The notes: a model not told the origin generated them from the letters alone. A stretch of DNA of 64,000 nucleotides from Kalaharituber pfeilii (GCA_015179045.1 WHUZ01000016.1:434001-498000), one strand, 5' to 3'. Shown: positions 1-10,905, counted from the first letter of the stretch. Translations and numbers: made by a program.

Positions 1-1700
1 CTATCGTTCTTTGATTTTTCCAGTAGGACGGCGGAAATGAAGCTGATTGATAATTGCTCATGCCGTATGCATTTTTCTATTTCTTCTATGAGTGCTCCGG
101 ATGGCTGTGAAGTGGATTTAAGTGCCGTGGATTGAGGTATGGTGGGCTGTAGTGCGGAAGATTGAAGAAGAGTACGAAGGAGCGATTTCCGTTCATATAC
201 CAGAGGGAGCAACTCCCTTTTTGGAAACGTCTATCGAGGGAATAGAATCAGCTATGGAAGTATACTGAGGTATTGTGGATTCTGAGGTACTTTAGACTCT
301 GACTCTGAATCCGAATCTGACTCTGACTCCCACTCCAGATCTGACTGACGCCGGCTCCAAATCCGACTTCCAGCGGGATGAGCCTTTCTCTGGAGCTTCT
401 GCGATGTTTTGATTTCTTGCATAGGTAGCCTTGCGAAAGCCTTGTGATATGCATATTCGAGAGCCTTGTGCCATACTTGGTATCGTAGCGTTGCGAGAGC
501 CTTGCGCCATCCTTGTGATCGATGACAGTGTAATCGTGACAAAAGCCTTCTGTGGCTCTATTTAAGAGCAACGTTCTCTCCTACATTTCGATTAGAAGCT
601 CTGTGCATATATCAGGAAGAAGGTATAATTATGGTTTACCATCAGATTTTCGCCTATTATTTTGATCGTGGTGAAGTATCAAGTAGGGTATTTGCTTTTT
701 TTGTGTTGCTAACTTTTTGCTTTTTTGTGTTGTTTTGCTTTTTTTTTTTTCCAATTTCAGATCATGCACATTGACTCGGATCCCCTGTAATACATGAGTT
801 GCTGTGATTCTCCTTTGAAATTATAAAATTATAAAAATTTGTTTAAATTCATAAAATTCACAATCTATAAGATTTGACGAAAAATAAGAAAGCTAAAGTT
901 TTAACACTCAGCCCGTTGCTTTAGTATTTGAACATCTTATTCTCTTCAGAACTTATAGTTAAAGTATCTAAATTTCTGATTGTAAATATCGATTGATTGC
1001 TTGAGATACTAGTTTAGTCTTAATTTGACCCCAGTTTTGTCTAGCTGCCACGTACCGTAGTATTCTGTATGGATTTATTGATCCTTGCTATATATGCTGT
1101 AGGTGGTATCATTTCTTGCAACAAAATATGTGTAAATTAAGCAGAACATCCAAAGACGATAAATTCTAGATCGTTGTGTAAATGTCTACTTTTTCTTCTC
1201 TGTTGTACAACCTATACTAGGTACGCACTACGCTCGTTAATATGATGGGTCTTGTTCACACTGGAAATGCAGCTTGGTGTATGGTAAGAGGATGGATTTT
1301 TGTACGTAATATTAACTGATGTTTGTTTGAACTATAGTGAGGTGTGCCGGTTTTTGCCTTGGTTGATGCCTTCCCCTAACGACCGGAATTCTGAGTTAAG
1401 ACAGGATAAAATTGTAATCCATTCCAAAAAAAAATAAAAATAAAAATAAAAATAAACACAGAAATATTAGCGGTGGTCATCAATTATCTACAGTAAAGTA
1501 AATGGAACATTTGTACATTTTTCGCGTCTTGGCATCAATGCCCATTGGCTATGTTCCGCCCTGAAATGTAAGGTAAGGTACAACTATCACAGTACATTTC
1601 TGAAAAATCTACAGCACGAAATAGTCCCGTTACATTTGGAAAAACATTTACTTTACTTTAGATTTGCTACGAACCGCCCCCACTCAACACAACCCCACAC
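1..1700. other. Stretch without recognised gene
   Basis: No reading frame here looks like a real gene. Two low-complexity patches are visible: CTGACT/CTGAAT-type hexamers at about 290-345 and degenerate repeats around GAGAGCCTTGTGCCAT at about 405-525. Overlapping minus-strand frames of 72-107 codons at 248-571 come from these repeats (Ser/Glu/Asp-rich translations) and are not supported as genes. Confidence 0.5.
405..525. repeat. Degenerate minisatellite, GAGAGCCTTG core
   Basis: The core GAGAGCCTTGYGCCAT or a near variant recurs about four times (GCGAAAGCCTTGTGATAT, TTCGAGAGCCTTGTGCCA, TTGCGAGAGCCTTGCGCC and flanks). It probably explains the overlapping minus-strand reading frames. No function is evident. 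Confidence 0.5.
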
Positions 1701-1736
1701 CGCACCGCACCGCACCGCACCGCACCGCACCGCACC
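1701..1736. repeat. (CGCAC)7 microsatellite
   Basis: Seven perfect tandem CGCAC units, preceded by CA-rich sequence. Confidence 0.9.
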
Positions 1737-1739
1737 AGA

Positions 1740-2025
1740 AGGAGGCTCTTTGCATCCGAGAAATAGCGAGAAATGCTGGATCTGGATATTCATTAATCAA
1801 ATTTGATAGAATATTTGACTGTTGCCTTCCAGCAGAGTTTTTGCCAGGGTTAAAATATTGATTAGCTGCAATATTATCACTCCTATCTATTAGCTCCTGA
1901 AGCTCCTCTAAGTCCTCCTCTACTTCCTCTGAACTGTACTCTGAGTCAAACTCTGTATCTAAATCATACTCCATTGCTGTCATCAAAACATTGATTTCAG
2001 CATATATTTTCTTCTGTATTGACAC
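1740..2025 (-). pseudogene. Possible PIF/Harbinger-like transposase N-terminal fragment
   Basis: A minus-strand frame encodes an acidic stretch (EEVEEDLEELQELIDR) followed by NEYPDPAFLAISRMQRASFW. The DPxF..x(5)RMxRxxFW pattern resembles the N-terminal region of PIF/Harbinger-type transposases, in the domain sometimes called DUF8040. The frame then runs into the CGCAC microsatellite and ends in a spurious Cys/Arg repeat. No catalytic DDE region follows. The upstream part runs into the pogo-like MITE at 2096, so the fragment is truncated on both sides. The family call rests on one short motif. Confidence 0.25.
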
Positions 2026-2093
2026 TTTTTGGCTTATATGAGGCATTGCGAATCTGTAGTTGTGTTGATATGCGGAGTAGGGGTGAATGAGAC

Positions 2094-2880
2094 TACAGTC
2101 TACCCTTGCTATACCGGATGGCCTCTGGCTGCAACACCCGTTCCCCATACAAATCGCCCTTGCTATACCGGACGCCCTAACAATTCCGGACCGGACAGAA
2201 ACCTCCAGACAAGTAACCCCCTGTCTCCATACAAATAGTATTTGCTATACCGGATGCGCTAATACTAATACATCTTAGACTACTCCATTTCACACTTGGC
2301 TGCCACCACTGCTGTCACTGCTTCTGCTAATGCCGTTGCTACTACTGCTACCATCACCTGCTACAATGTTGTTCGAGTAATGGAAACTGGGCACTTCGTT
2401 GCTTCTTGTTCCATGTTCCGAGATTAATTGCTAACCACTTACCACTTCATTTCAAAATACCTGACTAAGTAGATACAGCTACTGGTCAGCTTAAAATAAT
2501 AAATTAGATACATTGGATATCAAAGTTAAGTTAAAGTACAGTAATCTTACCAATTCATCTCAAAGATGTTTATCAAATTCATTTAACTTTTCTTTAGCAT
2601 ATTTTGGTTCTAGTCAATGTTTACATATTTGATGCTTCTCAAGCACACTCAAGGCCCAACACTTCTCTAGATTTCATGACTGATGCATATTGATGTCTTT
2701 GGCTGGGTGTGAAACAAGTTGATGTTTACTTCGTTCATCTCCTATTTCAGTAATTATTTGAATTTACAAAATTTTATCACCCCCCCTGTCTGCCAAGCAT
2801 TTTATTCTATACCGGAACCTTGCTATACCGGACGAAAAGTGCCAGATTTTAGGGATCCGGTATAGCAAGGGTAGACTGTA
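2094..2880. mobile_element. pogo/Tc1-type nonautonomous element (MITE), 783 bp plus TA duplication
   Basis: The element at 2096-2878 is bounded by inverted repeats of about 24 bp starting CAGTCTACCCTTGCTATACC (left) with its exact complement at the right end. TA dinucleotides at 2094-2095 and 2879-2880 are the expected target duplication of the Tc1/mariner/pogo superfamily. Extra copies of CTTGCTATACCGGA lie inside (near 2158, 2240 and 2820), as subterminal repeats would. The interior has no transposase frame. A related end lies near 21150-21210. Confidence 0.8.
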
Positions 2881-3250
2881 CAATTACAGAGTACAACCCT
2901 TAGCTTTTTTGCATTTTGGACCGGTCATCAATTGCCGGCCACAAATGGCTAGACGTACAGGGATATGAAATGTACAAATGTTCCATATACTTTACCGCTA
3001 TTATTGACACAAAATAATATTTGGTAAAACTGTCCTGAAAGTGGGCTGACGGGCCTCCGGCCAATGGATACATGAGCCTCATCATTAGCCGGCGGGCAAG
3101 CCGCCAAAATTAATACACAATTACTCGTTACCAAGTTTTAGTGTTCCATATTAATATTGAGCGGATTAGTGGGGTATAGCCATCCAATATTGCGTGCTAC
3201 ACTGACTCTTGAGCTCCCTTGTTAGAAAGCTCGACTAGATCAGCGCTATT
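2881..3250. other. Intergenic, nothing recognised
   Basis: About 370 bases between two MITEs. No coding frame or structured signal is supported. Confidence 0.5.
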
Positions 3251-3527
3251 TACAGTGCCATGCAGAAAGTATTTGGCACTAGGGAGTATAGGGATAAGTG
3301 TGCTATGCAATATGCAGATTGAGTCTGTATTTGACATAAGTTTACAGCAGTCAATGCGTGTATGCGATCGGATCGATACCCCTCTTAATAAACCTTGAGT
3401 GCTGTACCTGATCTATTATAGAGTATACTCTCATTAGCCTATATCGAATACAGACTCGATCTGCCTATTGCATAGCACACTTATCGCTATACTTCCTAGT
3501 GCCGAATACTTTCTGCATGGCACTGTA
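3251..3527. mobile_element. Tc1-like foldback MITE, 273 bp
   Basis: Element 3253-3525 begins CAGTGCCATGCAGAAAGTAT and ends with its complement. TA duplications flank it at 3251-3252 and 3526-3527. The arms are about 85 bp with scattered mismatches, so most of the element can fold into one hairpin around a centre of about 100 bp. The terminal sequence resembles Tc1-type ends (CAGTGCC..GCA.AAGTATT). There is no internal frame. Confidence 0.85.
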
Positions 3528-3725
3528 CTAGTACAGGCATAGGGGGAAGCATGGAGCAGGTTTCAGTGTAATTTATGAGAATGCACTGTTGGATTGCCGA
3601 TCTAGAGCACACTATGATACTGCCTAGCGATCGGACTTTAGACCTGCAATCTGTCAGAAAGTAGCTAGCAACACCAAAGAGTCTCTGCTCTTACGCAAGT
3701 ATACTACATCTTCCTTCTCATTGTA

Positions 3726-5045
3726 TATTTTTTTTTTTTTATATCAATACTCGCATGCCGCCCTATGGGCTATGGCGAGGGTTTATTAGAAGAAAAAAGA
3801 TAAATTAACGGCTAAATACATGTAGTGCCCGCAGTGCTAGTTCATGATGCGGGTGGAGTACAGTACGGGATAGGTCCTTCACTTCCTCTGTCCCAGTCGT
3901 ACTGCTCTGCTCGGAGCCATCTTCCTCCCAGTCTCACCCTGCCAGGTACGCCACCACCGAGCTTGTCTTCTTTCCCTCCTCAATTAGAGCCTGCTTTTTT
4001 CTTAGCCATCAGATCCCCGTGATCCTTCCAACCATCATTGGACATTCCCGAGGTCTTTTCTCTGGGCTATTCCATGTACTACAATGCCAGTCTTTGTGCA
4101 TTGGGAATGGTCGGAGTGGGGATTTGGCTTTGCGGGTGTGAGGGGGTTTGTTCTTTGGCGTGGGCGCTAGAGTGGGCATTGGCGTTGGCGTGGGGGTGGG
4201 TGTGGGGGTTGATGGGGTTGTCGTAGTGGTGCCGACATGAGAGCCGTCGGCTTGTCTTGATGATGTCTTGACCGGTGGTGCGGCGGCTATCGTCCGCGCC
4301 TCCGCGTCATCAAGTCTTCGTTTGAGGGCGTACGGGTGCGCTGACGCCGCTTTGCCATTTCGCTTCCTCGTCTTAGTCGCGACCGGGGATGTGTTCTGAG
4401 GGTTGGGGCCGCCGTGGTCTGCGTCGTGTTCTCTGGAGACGGCTCGTCCGAGAACATGGTGTAGGTGGGGCTGAAGCCTATGACTTCAGTTGTGGCTTCC
4501 GTGTGTGTACACGTGGTGGTGGTGCTGGCGGAGGCGATTGTGGCGGGAGCTCGGAGTGGCCGGGGAGGCTGACGGTTGGTCACATGTCTTGGCTCCAAAT
4601 GATCTCTAGGATCGATCCTGGTGTCGGATCACGGGTCGCGCCGCAGATGCCGTCTGCCGCATGCCTCCAGAGCGATCTGGCTTCCCAGTCGTAGCCGCTT
4701 AAACCTAGTTCTATCATCAGGTCCGTCGTCCAGTCTCTCACCAGGTCATGCGGGGGGGGAGAGGGGCTTTCTCGTCATGGGGAAGGAGGGGGTTGTCCTC
4801 GGTTGCGCCCTCTTTGCGGCATTCTATTGGTTCTTGGCGCCGGTATGGGGGTTTCCTATTGGCTCTTGGCGCGTTGGCAACGAGGTTGGTGAGCTGAAGA
4901 TGCCCCAAAATTTCACCCTCGGGGGATTTGGGAATAAAAATTAGATGAAAAGACTCAGCTCGCTGAGTGCTTTCGATCTTTGTGGTTTTCGCTAGGGGGG
5001 ACGTTGTGGTTGTGGAGTCGCTTCCAAACGCTCCCACATGATCTG
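3726..5045 (-). mobile_element. ORF1-only LINE derivative (half-LINE), copy 1
   Basis: On the minus strand this runs from about 5045 to a poly(A) at 3726-3740, preceded by the family A 3' hairpin (3745-3781). The interior is similar to 58925-60290 on the plus strand: both contain the SDSTTTTSPL stretch, a FHLIFIPK/FNLIFIPK segment, an IGFSPT/FGFSPT segment and a terminal EEGKKTSSVV block. There is no endonuclease, reverse transcriptase or RNase H. It appears to be a LINE that kept ORF1 and the 3' tail only, comparable in layout to mammalian HAL1. Stops and frame changes break the ORF. I could not fix the exact 5' end or a target duplication. Confidence 0.6.
4287..5037 (-). pseudogene. LINE ORF1-like (gag-like) protein remnant
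   Basis: Two open stretches at 4738-5037 and 4287-4598 belong to the body of the half-LINE. They are Ser/Thr/Pro/Arg-rich, as fungal LINE ORF1 proteins often are. The C-terminal block lies near 3900-4040, where WLRKKQALIEEGKKTSSV is readable but followed by a disrupted frame. The block matches the ORF1-type ending seen at 7073-7282 and 59990-60130. It presumably encoded an RNA-binding protein; this copy is inactive. Confidence 0.5.
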
Positions 5046-5526
5046 TGTATGCAATTTGTTGACTTTTAATAAAAAGACCAGCCCTAGATGCATGAGAATT
5101 ACTAGTTTTCTATATTATTTTCCTGATTTTGAGGATGTTGAGCTATGCTATATACAGGGAAGGCTCAAATTACATGAATAATGATGAATTTGGTTGTAAA
5201 TAGTGGAATTTTGATTTTTTCCTTACTATGATGGCAAATTCTGATCCAGCGATGTCAAATTAGTATAATGTTATGCAATTTCTATAGTTGCAATATATCC
5301 AAATAAAAGTAGTAGAGTGAGGAATGCATGACGAGGAGTGCCAAGAGAGTGGATCGTTACAGGGGTTCCAGTCCGAACATATCCTCGTTTACACCAAAAG
5401 CTGCATAAGGCATAATATGCATTTCTCCCTGTCCGGATTTCGGCTAGTAGAAATGACTTTACTTTCGTAACTATAGCAAAAACTTGTTTTTTCCGTGACC
5501 TACCAGGTACTTAATAAAACAAGTAG
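5046..5526. other. Intergenic, nothing recognised
   Basis: AT-rich sequence between the half-LINE and the 5S gene region. No supported frame, RNA or repeat. Confidence 0.5.
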
Positions 5527-5600
5527 TGAATGCAAACGTAAATGAATCATGTGTGGGCAACAAACGTGATGCATTCACAAGATTCATTTACGTTTGTATA
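5527..5600. repeat. Imperfect palindrome upstream of the 5S gene
   Basis: CAAACGTAAATGAATC (near 5534) is repeated in inverted orientation as GATTCATTTACGTTTG (near 5580). The arms are nested with TGAATGC/GCATTCA. The roughly 70-bp hairpin ends about 55 bp before the 5S rRNA gene. It could be a small foldback element or a chance insertion there. Confidence 0.6.
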
Positions 5601-5654
5601 CAACGCATCGGACACATATATCAGCATATAGGCTACCGAAAAATAAGTATAGGC

Positions 5655-5773
5655 ATCTACGGCCATAGACTGAAGAAAACGAGGCATCCCGTCCGCTCTG
5701 CCATATCTAATCTTCAGATCGCCAAGCTAGTACTACGGTGGGTGACCACGTGGGAATCCTTGGTGCTGTAGGT
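5655..5773 (+). rRNA. 5S ribosomal RNA
   Basis: A 119-nt sequence with typical fungal 5S features: CGGCCATAGACTGA after the 5' strand, CATCCCGTCCGCTCTGCC in the helix II/III region, and GGTGGGTGACCACGTGGGAA in the 3' domain and internal promoter. The first nine bases (ATCTACGGC) pair with the last nine (GCTGTAGGT) using G:U wobbles, closing helix I. A T-run follows at once. Many filamentous ascomycetes have dispersed single 5S genes rather than a tandem array; this agrees. The copy seems intact, though I cannot exclude a recent pseudogene. Confidence 0.9.
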
Positions 5774-5775
5774 AT

Positions 5776-5787
5776 ATCTTTTTTTTG
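5776..5787 (+). terminator. RNA polymerase III terminator of 5S gene
   Basis: A run of eight T (after ATATC) begins a few bases past the 3' end of the 5S gene, as expected for Pol III termination. Confidence 0.75.
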
Positions 5788-6301
5788 TTTCTTTACTTTC
5801 TTAAAGATGAGTTCCTTTTTTTCTTGATTGGAAGAAAGTTTTTTATTGATACTTGGCTGCGGATAGGTAATAAAAATTGATAAAGGAATGGTGTTTACTA
5901 CGGGGTACTGATATGTACCTTCTTTGGTACTTCCTCTTATGGTGTAATATTTATTGCAAGCATAACGGAAACAACACCATCACCGGGTCCTGTACTGTAG
6001 TCTGGTTAGCATGACTCCCGACCAGAGGGAGGATCTGGTCCAAAAGTTTCTTTTTTAGTATGGAAGGTTCTTTAATAGCACCAGCTTGGCAACAACCCAT
6101 GTATTTACCTCATAAATGTACTTGAAGGTAAGCTTCGACAGTAGTAGTATAGCAACAACAGTATAATTACAGTGATTCATGACTGCAAAATGGACCCCTC
6201 TCTGCATCCAAAATATAATGCTATTACTGGTAAAAATGATACTCGAGGCCGAAAAGCGAAGCCGCCACTAGAGCAAGTCTACTAGAGTCTGGAAGACACA
6301 G
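5788..6301. other. Intergenic, nothing recognised
   Basis: No supported gene. The sequence precedes the DUF6589-like pseudogene and may contain decayed upstream parts of it. Confidence 0.4.
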
Positions 6302-8150
6302 ATGGCATGGGAAGCAGCTGCTCCAAAGCTGATTGAAGTGATGTCTATGATAAATAAGCATTTCAGGAGCATGCGGAGCTTTCTTAAAGCATGGACCGAG
6401 AACGAGGACTCAGCACTTCGTGTGAGCAAACAAAATTTCTATAATTATGGTGGTGGAGCTGAGATTGTAGAAATATGCTTAGGTGAATCTAAAGATGAGG
6501 GTATTAAAGGTGTAGATATTAAGAAGATCACCAAGTAGATATTGAGCATTTGTGAGATGGAGATTGATGCACTACAGGCAGAAAAGGAATCAGTGCTTCG
6601 CCATACTAGACAGAAGGCAACGCATGGTCCTGCACTCGGAGGCAGTATGTCAGCATTATTTAAGGAAATGCGTGAGCATCTGAATGAGCAAGCTCCCACT
6701 ATTTGGACTTTATGTTTGGCTTTCTCAACAGGACGAATCAAAAAGACCAATAGTGACTTCGTGGCACTTTCAGCAATTTTAAACATGCTATATTGCAGAA
6801 ACCAACAACTGAATGCATGGCCAAGTACTATGGCGGTCTTTTTATATGCTTCACATATCAACAAAGGGGCCCTTGAAGTACTCTATGAGCTCTTTTTTTT
6901 TTTTTTTTTTTTTATATCATTAATCGCAGGCCGCCCTAAGGGCTATGGCGATGTTGTAAAGCTAAAAGTTAAAAAAAAAAAAAGAAGAAAACCCCAAGCC
7001 TAACTACCTATCCTAAATACATGTATTGCCCGCGGATCCCTCCGTGTTGCGGGTGGCGCCCAGTATAATCCCCTACTTCCGTCCCCTCTCCGACTCATAC
7101 CGGGCACACTTGTGCCATCTACCGCTCAGTCTGACCTTCTCGACCTCCACCTCCTTTTCCACGTAAAGAACCACCGAACTTGTCTTTTTTCCTTCCTCCT
7201 CCAACAAGCTCTTCTTTCTGAGCCAGCGAATCCCCACAACCTTCCCTAACTCCTGGTTCGCTGCTCCCAACCACTGTCTCACTTTTCCCAGATCCTTCCT
7301 CAGTGGGATTCCGTGTATTACACTCTATGAGCTCGGAATATGTGCCTCTTATTCCTATCTGAATAGTATATTGAAGAAAGTATCCCGAGATATGGAAAAT
7401 CAGCTCATTGAGGATGCAAAAGTTACTGCAATAAAGGTGGATATAGATAATATCAATGTCATGACAATAGTTCATGATAATACCAGTATCTATCAGTCTT
7501 ATCTAAAAAACTACACTGGTGGATACGTGACACCGGTGATAGGATTAGCACTAGGAATAAAGATGATTCTAAGAGAGTGGTATACCATGGGGAGTCGGAT
7601 GAACCTGACAGCTCGGGATATACATCCAAGTACTGAGTTGGTGAACTTTATACATGACTTTGGAATGTACTATATTGTCTAATTGCTACGTATACATATA
7701 GAACTTGTAATAGGAGAAAATGAATTCTGGCTACCAGTAGTTGATATAATATCCAAGAATTCAGAACCAACGGCAATATATCCATTAGAAGTAATGAATT
7801 TCAACCAGGCAACAATTTGTGGAAATATGGATGCAATATTGACAGTGGTAAAAGACGTTATGGAATATACCAATGAAGACTTTATGAAAAAGATGTATAT
7901 GATTGGTGGAGATCAATTACTTCTGGACTAACTTAGATCCATCTTAAGATTGAGGGAGGGAGATATACCAGGAGAAGACTTCACATTTATTATACCGTTG
8001 TTGGGACCACTGCATACTTTGATGAATATAAAAAAGTTGATAATGCGACATTATTATGGGGAAAGGAATGGAACAATGCCTAGTTCATTGGTTAGATTCA
8101 ACCAGATTCTCCGAAGAACAAAGATAGATGAGCAAGCAAAGGATCTCTAA
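6302..8150 (+). pseudogene. DUF6589-like protein gene, disrupted by stops and a LINE insertion
   Basis: Once the insertion at 6893-7321 and its 13-bp duplication are ignored, one reading frame runs from 6302 to 8150. It has no frameshift; only three stops interrupt it (6536-6538 TAG, 7680-7682 TAA, 7929-7931 TAA). The product has a Trp-rich helical start, an FLYASHINKGALEVLYEL segment, a DNINVM.IVHDN segment and a C-terminal GGDQLL...LRSI....GDIPGEDF...LLGPLHTLMN...RHYYG block. This order matches the fungal DUF6589 family as I know it, a domain common in repeat-rich fungal genomes and probably transposon-linked. All three stops can be explained by C-to-T change of CAG/CAA codons. Function unknown; the family call comes from motifs only. 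Confidence 0.6.
6880..7334 (-). mobile_element. 5'-truncated half-LINE insertion with 13-bp target duplication
   Basis: Element 6893-7321 lies between two copies of ACTCTATGAGCTC (6880-6892 and 7322-7334). Read on the minus strand it starts inside an ORF1 C-terminal block (HGIPLRKDLGKV...GIRWLRKKSLL...EEGKKTSSVVLYVE...VRLSGRW), continues into a short 3' UTR, then the family A hairpin (outer stem ATCGC/GCGAT) and poly(A). It interrupts the DUF6589-like frame. The ORF1 block goes directly to the family A tail, with no ORF2 between them. This supports a real ORF1-plus-tail family rather than a chance deletion. Confidence 0.85.
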
Positions 8151-8566
8151 GCATGCATAGATATAACACGAGACTCCTTGCCACTCCCCCCTCCCCTCTT
8201 CTACACCTTCTTAAAATATATCAACTACTCGCCATCCCCTCCAACTCGTTCTACGCAAACACTCCCTAACCGCCCCTGTCACTCTCTCCTTCACCCGGCA
8301 TTTCCCGTAACTAACTTCTACATCACCTGCTCCCTCGTCCTCCTATCTACATCACTCTTCATCCCCCTTTCCTACTATTCACATTCCATTTCTCATTCTC
8401 ATAGGTTCTCCTACTTCTCAATATCCTCTTAAAGACTTATACTCACGATATCTCCTCGTCCTTCCCTGCTGTCAGTCTCATCTTGACACTAAGGGCATCT
8501 AAGCCACCACATTTCAATCTTTTAATCAATCCTCTTATCACTAGTTCACTTGGGCTCTTAGTCACA
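8151..8566. other. CT-rich leader upstream of the 8567 gene
   Basis: The plus strand is strongly pyrimidine-rich from 8175 to 8480 (runs of CTCCCCTC, TTCTACC and similar), as in many fungal core promoters. No TATA box is clear. It probably holds the promoter and 5' UTR of the next gene. Confidence 0.4.
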
Positions 8567-9190
8567 ATGACCGAAAATGCTGGTACAACTCCAGAAGAGC
8601 TCTATCAGAAGTCTACTTTCGCCTGCAATCTTCATGCTCTTGCAACTATCAAATCTATCCAGGAGCTTAACCACCACCACCACCTGAGACCTCTTAACAC
8701 ATACTTTGGGCAGGAGACTCTCCCTGAAGATGTTGAAAAGCATCTTACTCTTCTGGATGCTATCTCACTGCTGCTCATTGCCCACCGGAGATCTGATGTT
8801 GCTGCAGTTGGCCTTTTCGTTGGTGACAAGGGATTCCCTGCTTTATATTATGCAAAGAATGCTCCATGCACCGATACAGAGAAAGCGCATGTTAACTCAA
8901 TAGTATCTTTTATTAAAAACGTGGCTGATAAAGATACGAAGGCAAAAGTGGCAGAAGAATTGTTCCAACTTGTTTTGCCTTTCTGCAAAGAAAAGGTGTG
9001 GCAGAGGTTGAAAAAGCTGCAGCAACAGTTAAGGGACAACGGGTGGGATGGGCTAGATTCCAATGAATTCCGTGCGAAGGTTTGTGAAACGTTCGACTCT
9101 TCACCTGAAGCAACGAAGTTTCTCGATGATTTGTTGAGTAAAATCAAAGGACTGAAGTCATTTCCTGATAACGTTCGGAAATTTCTTTAA
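8567..9190 (+). CDS. Hypothetical protein, 207 residues
   Basis: A single open frame without introns. I chose the ATG at 8567 because it has a good fungal context (TCACAATGACC) and begins the hydrophilic mature-looking sequence MTENAGTTPEELYQKS. The frame stays open from an ATG at 8483, which would add 28 hydrophobic residues that could form an N-terminal membrane segment. The protein is mostly helical by composition, with a Leu-rich middle (LDAISLLLIAHRRS), a Lys/Glu-rich segment and a Lys-rich C-terminus. It has no recognisable enzyme motif. The CT-rich upstream region and the clean frame suggest a real gene, perhaps lineage-specific. Function is not assigned. Confidence 0.6.
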   Translation: MTENAGTTPEELYQKSTFACNLHALATIKSIQELNHHHHLRPLNTYFGQETLPEDVEKHLTLLDAISLLLIAHRRSDVAAVGLFVGDKGFPALYYAKNAPCTDTEKAHVNSIVSFIKNVADKDTKAKVAEELFQLVLPFCKEKVWQRLKKLQQQLRDNGWDGLDSNEFRAKVCETFDSSPEATKFLDDLLSKIKGLKSFPDNVRKFL

Positions 9191-9310
9191 AAAATATTAG
9201 TATTCAATCCCTTTACAATGGAAAACAACCCTGGGAAATTGTTCTTTCTTTCCTACATTGCATCAAGCATTGTAAGTGCCAATCATAATCACGCACGGTA
9301 TACCTAACAC

Positions 9311-9384
9311 TCAGATTAGTACCTCGCCATAGCCCATAGGGCGGCATGCGAGTAATAATATTAAAAAAAAAAAATCAGATTGGT
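9311..9384 (+). mobile_element. LINE family A tail-only insertion
   Basis: Insert 9321-9374 begins ACCTCGCCATAGCCC, forms the CTCGC/GCGAG stem-loop and ends in poly(A). It is flanked by TCAGATTAGT (9311-9320) and TCAGATTGGT (9375-9384), a 10-bp duplication with one mismatch. Confidence 0.8.
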
Positions 9385-10905
9385 GCAATACTTTAGCAGA
9401 GCAAGGTGGCTATTTTCTGATAGGTTTTCTAAGGGCGATGCACTTTGCCATGGGCCAGGAAGGCAATGTATGGACCAGACCCTACAGTGGCGAATCAACA
9501 AGTTCGGAGATTACTTTACAAGTGTCACTCTGATTTCATTGTGGAGAACCGATAAAATACCACATGTGCAATACTAGCGTAAGGTCTTCACAATGGAAGA
9601 GGTAGCTTTCTCCCCAAGCATTTAACCTCAATAACATACTAACGCCGAATCCACAGGTGCCAGATATTCCTCAGCCAATTCCTGCGAGAGTGCCAATGGA
9701 TTATCTCACGATTGTGAACCTATACATGCAGAGAAACTCGCAGAAGCCATGCGACGGGGTTCCAATCACCCGCTCAGCCCTACGGGCTCAATTCCCCACA
9801 TTCAATGGATTGCCCGAAGTAGAGCCTCCTTATACATCCATATCTACACTCGAGGAGTCAGTCCACTGTGAATGCAGTGTAGCTATGCATATCTGATCTC
9901 TACTCATGGACAAGAACTTTACTAATACACCTCATATCAAAATTGGAGTCTCTAAACAAAGCTGTCTCCTCTGCCATGAATTCCTTTTAGTGCTAAATTC
10001 CAATGACTCTGAACACTATACTCGTCCCGTTTTCTAACATCTGGGTGTGATAGGAAGATGCCATCAACCTGGCGGGCACCATCAGGTGCCCCCCAGGCTT
10101 GTATACGGTGAGTGGAGGAACGCGTTCAGGTTGGTTTAGACTCCATTATACATTTGGCAAGGAATCGCCGCAGGAGCAATTCAGCTAAATTGAGGACACC
10201 AAAATATATTGCGACGAAGGAATGCCTGACTGACGAGTCTGGGGACAATGCAGTCTTTTATGACACTGATTGATTAGCTTATGTTTTTATTTTTATTTTT
10301 TTTATTTTTTTTATTTTTTTATTTTTATTGTGCCATTGGTCGACTTCTTGTTGCTCCTTATACTTTGTCCATGAATTAATGGTGTCGGTCATTGCTTCTT
10401 CCTGTGTCTGCTGTACTTCTTCTTGTAAATGTATTTTTAAAGTTAGCCTCGTGCATGAATTTCCTTTTATTTTTTATTTTATTTTTGAAGGTAAGTACTG
10501 TAAAAAGAGATAAGCAATGGACCTTCAGGTGCGATTCGATCTTCACATTCATCAGCCATCTTTTGATTGGATCAATCTAGCTCCCGCCAAAACTCTTGAG
10601 GCCTTCTCTTATCAGGAAACCCTTCTCTTTCTTTCCACCCGAGTGCGTCCTCTTCCTCATTCATAAAGCCACTTCAATAATGGGCCTTCCCCATCCTGGG
10701 CCCTGCATGCTCTGCTCACCCCCTCGATAACACCTCCTCACCAGGCTCAACTGTCTGTGCAACGACACGAACTGCCTCCTTTCTTCTCCAGACACAGTTG
10801 CATCTCTCACATTTGTTCCTTATACCGATCTTTTCTTCTCTGGTATATCCACTCCTCCCATAGAATTTCGGCATTCTCTATTATCTTCTTCAACCTCTTT
10901 CAATT
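9385..10905. other. Unassigned region
   Basis: No gene is supported. A frame at 9657-9896 encodes 79 residues with Pro-rich composition and no homologue I recognise. A T-rich, TTTTATTTTT-type tract lies at about 10279-10330. Any gene here would need introns I cannot place. Confidence 0.4.
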
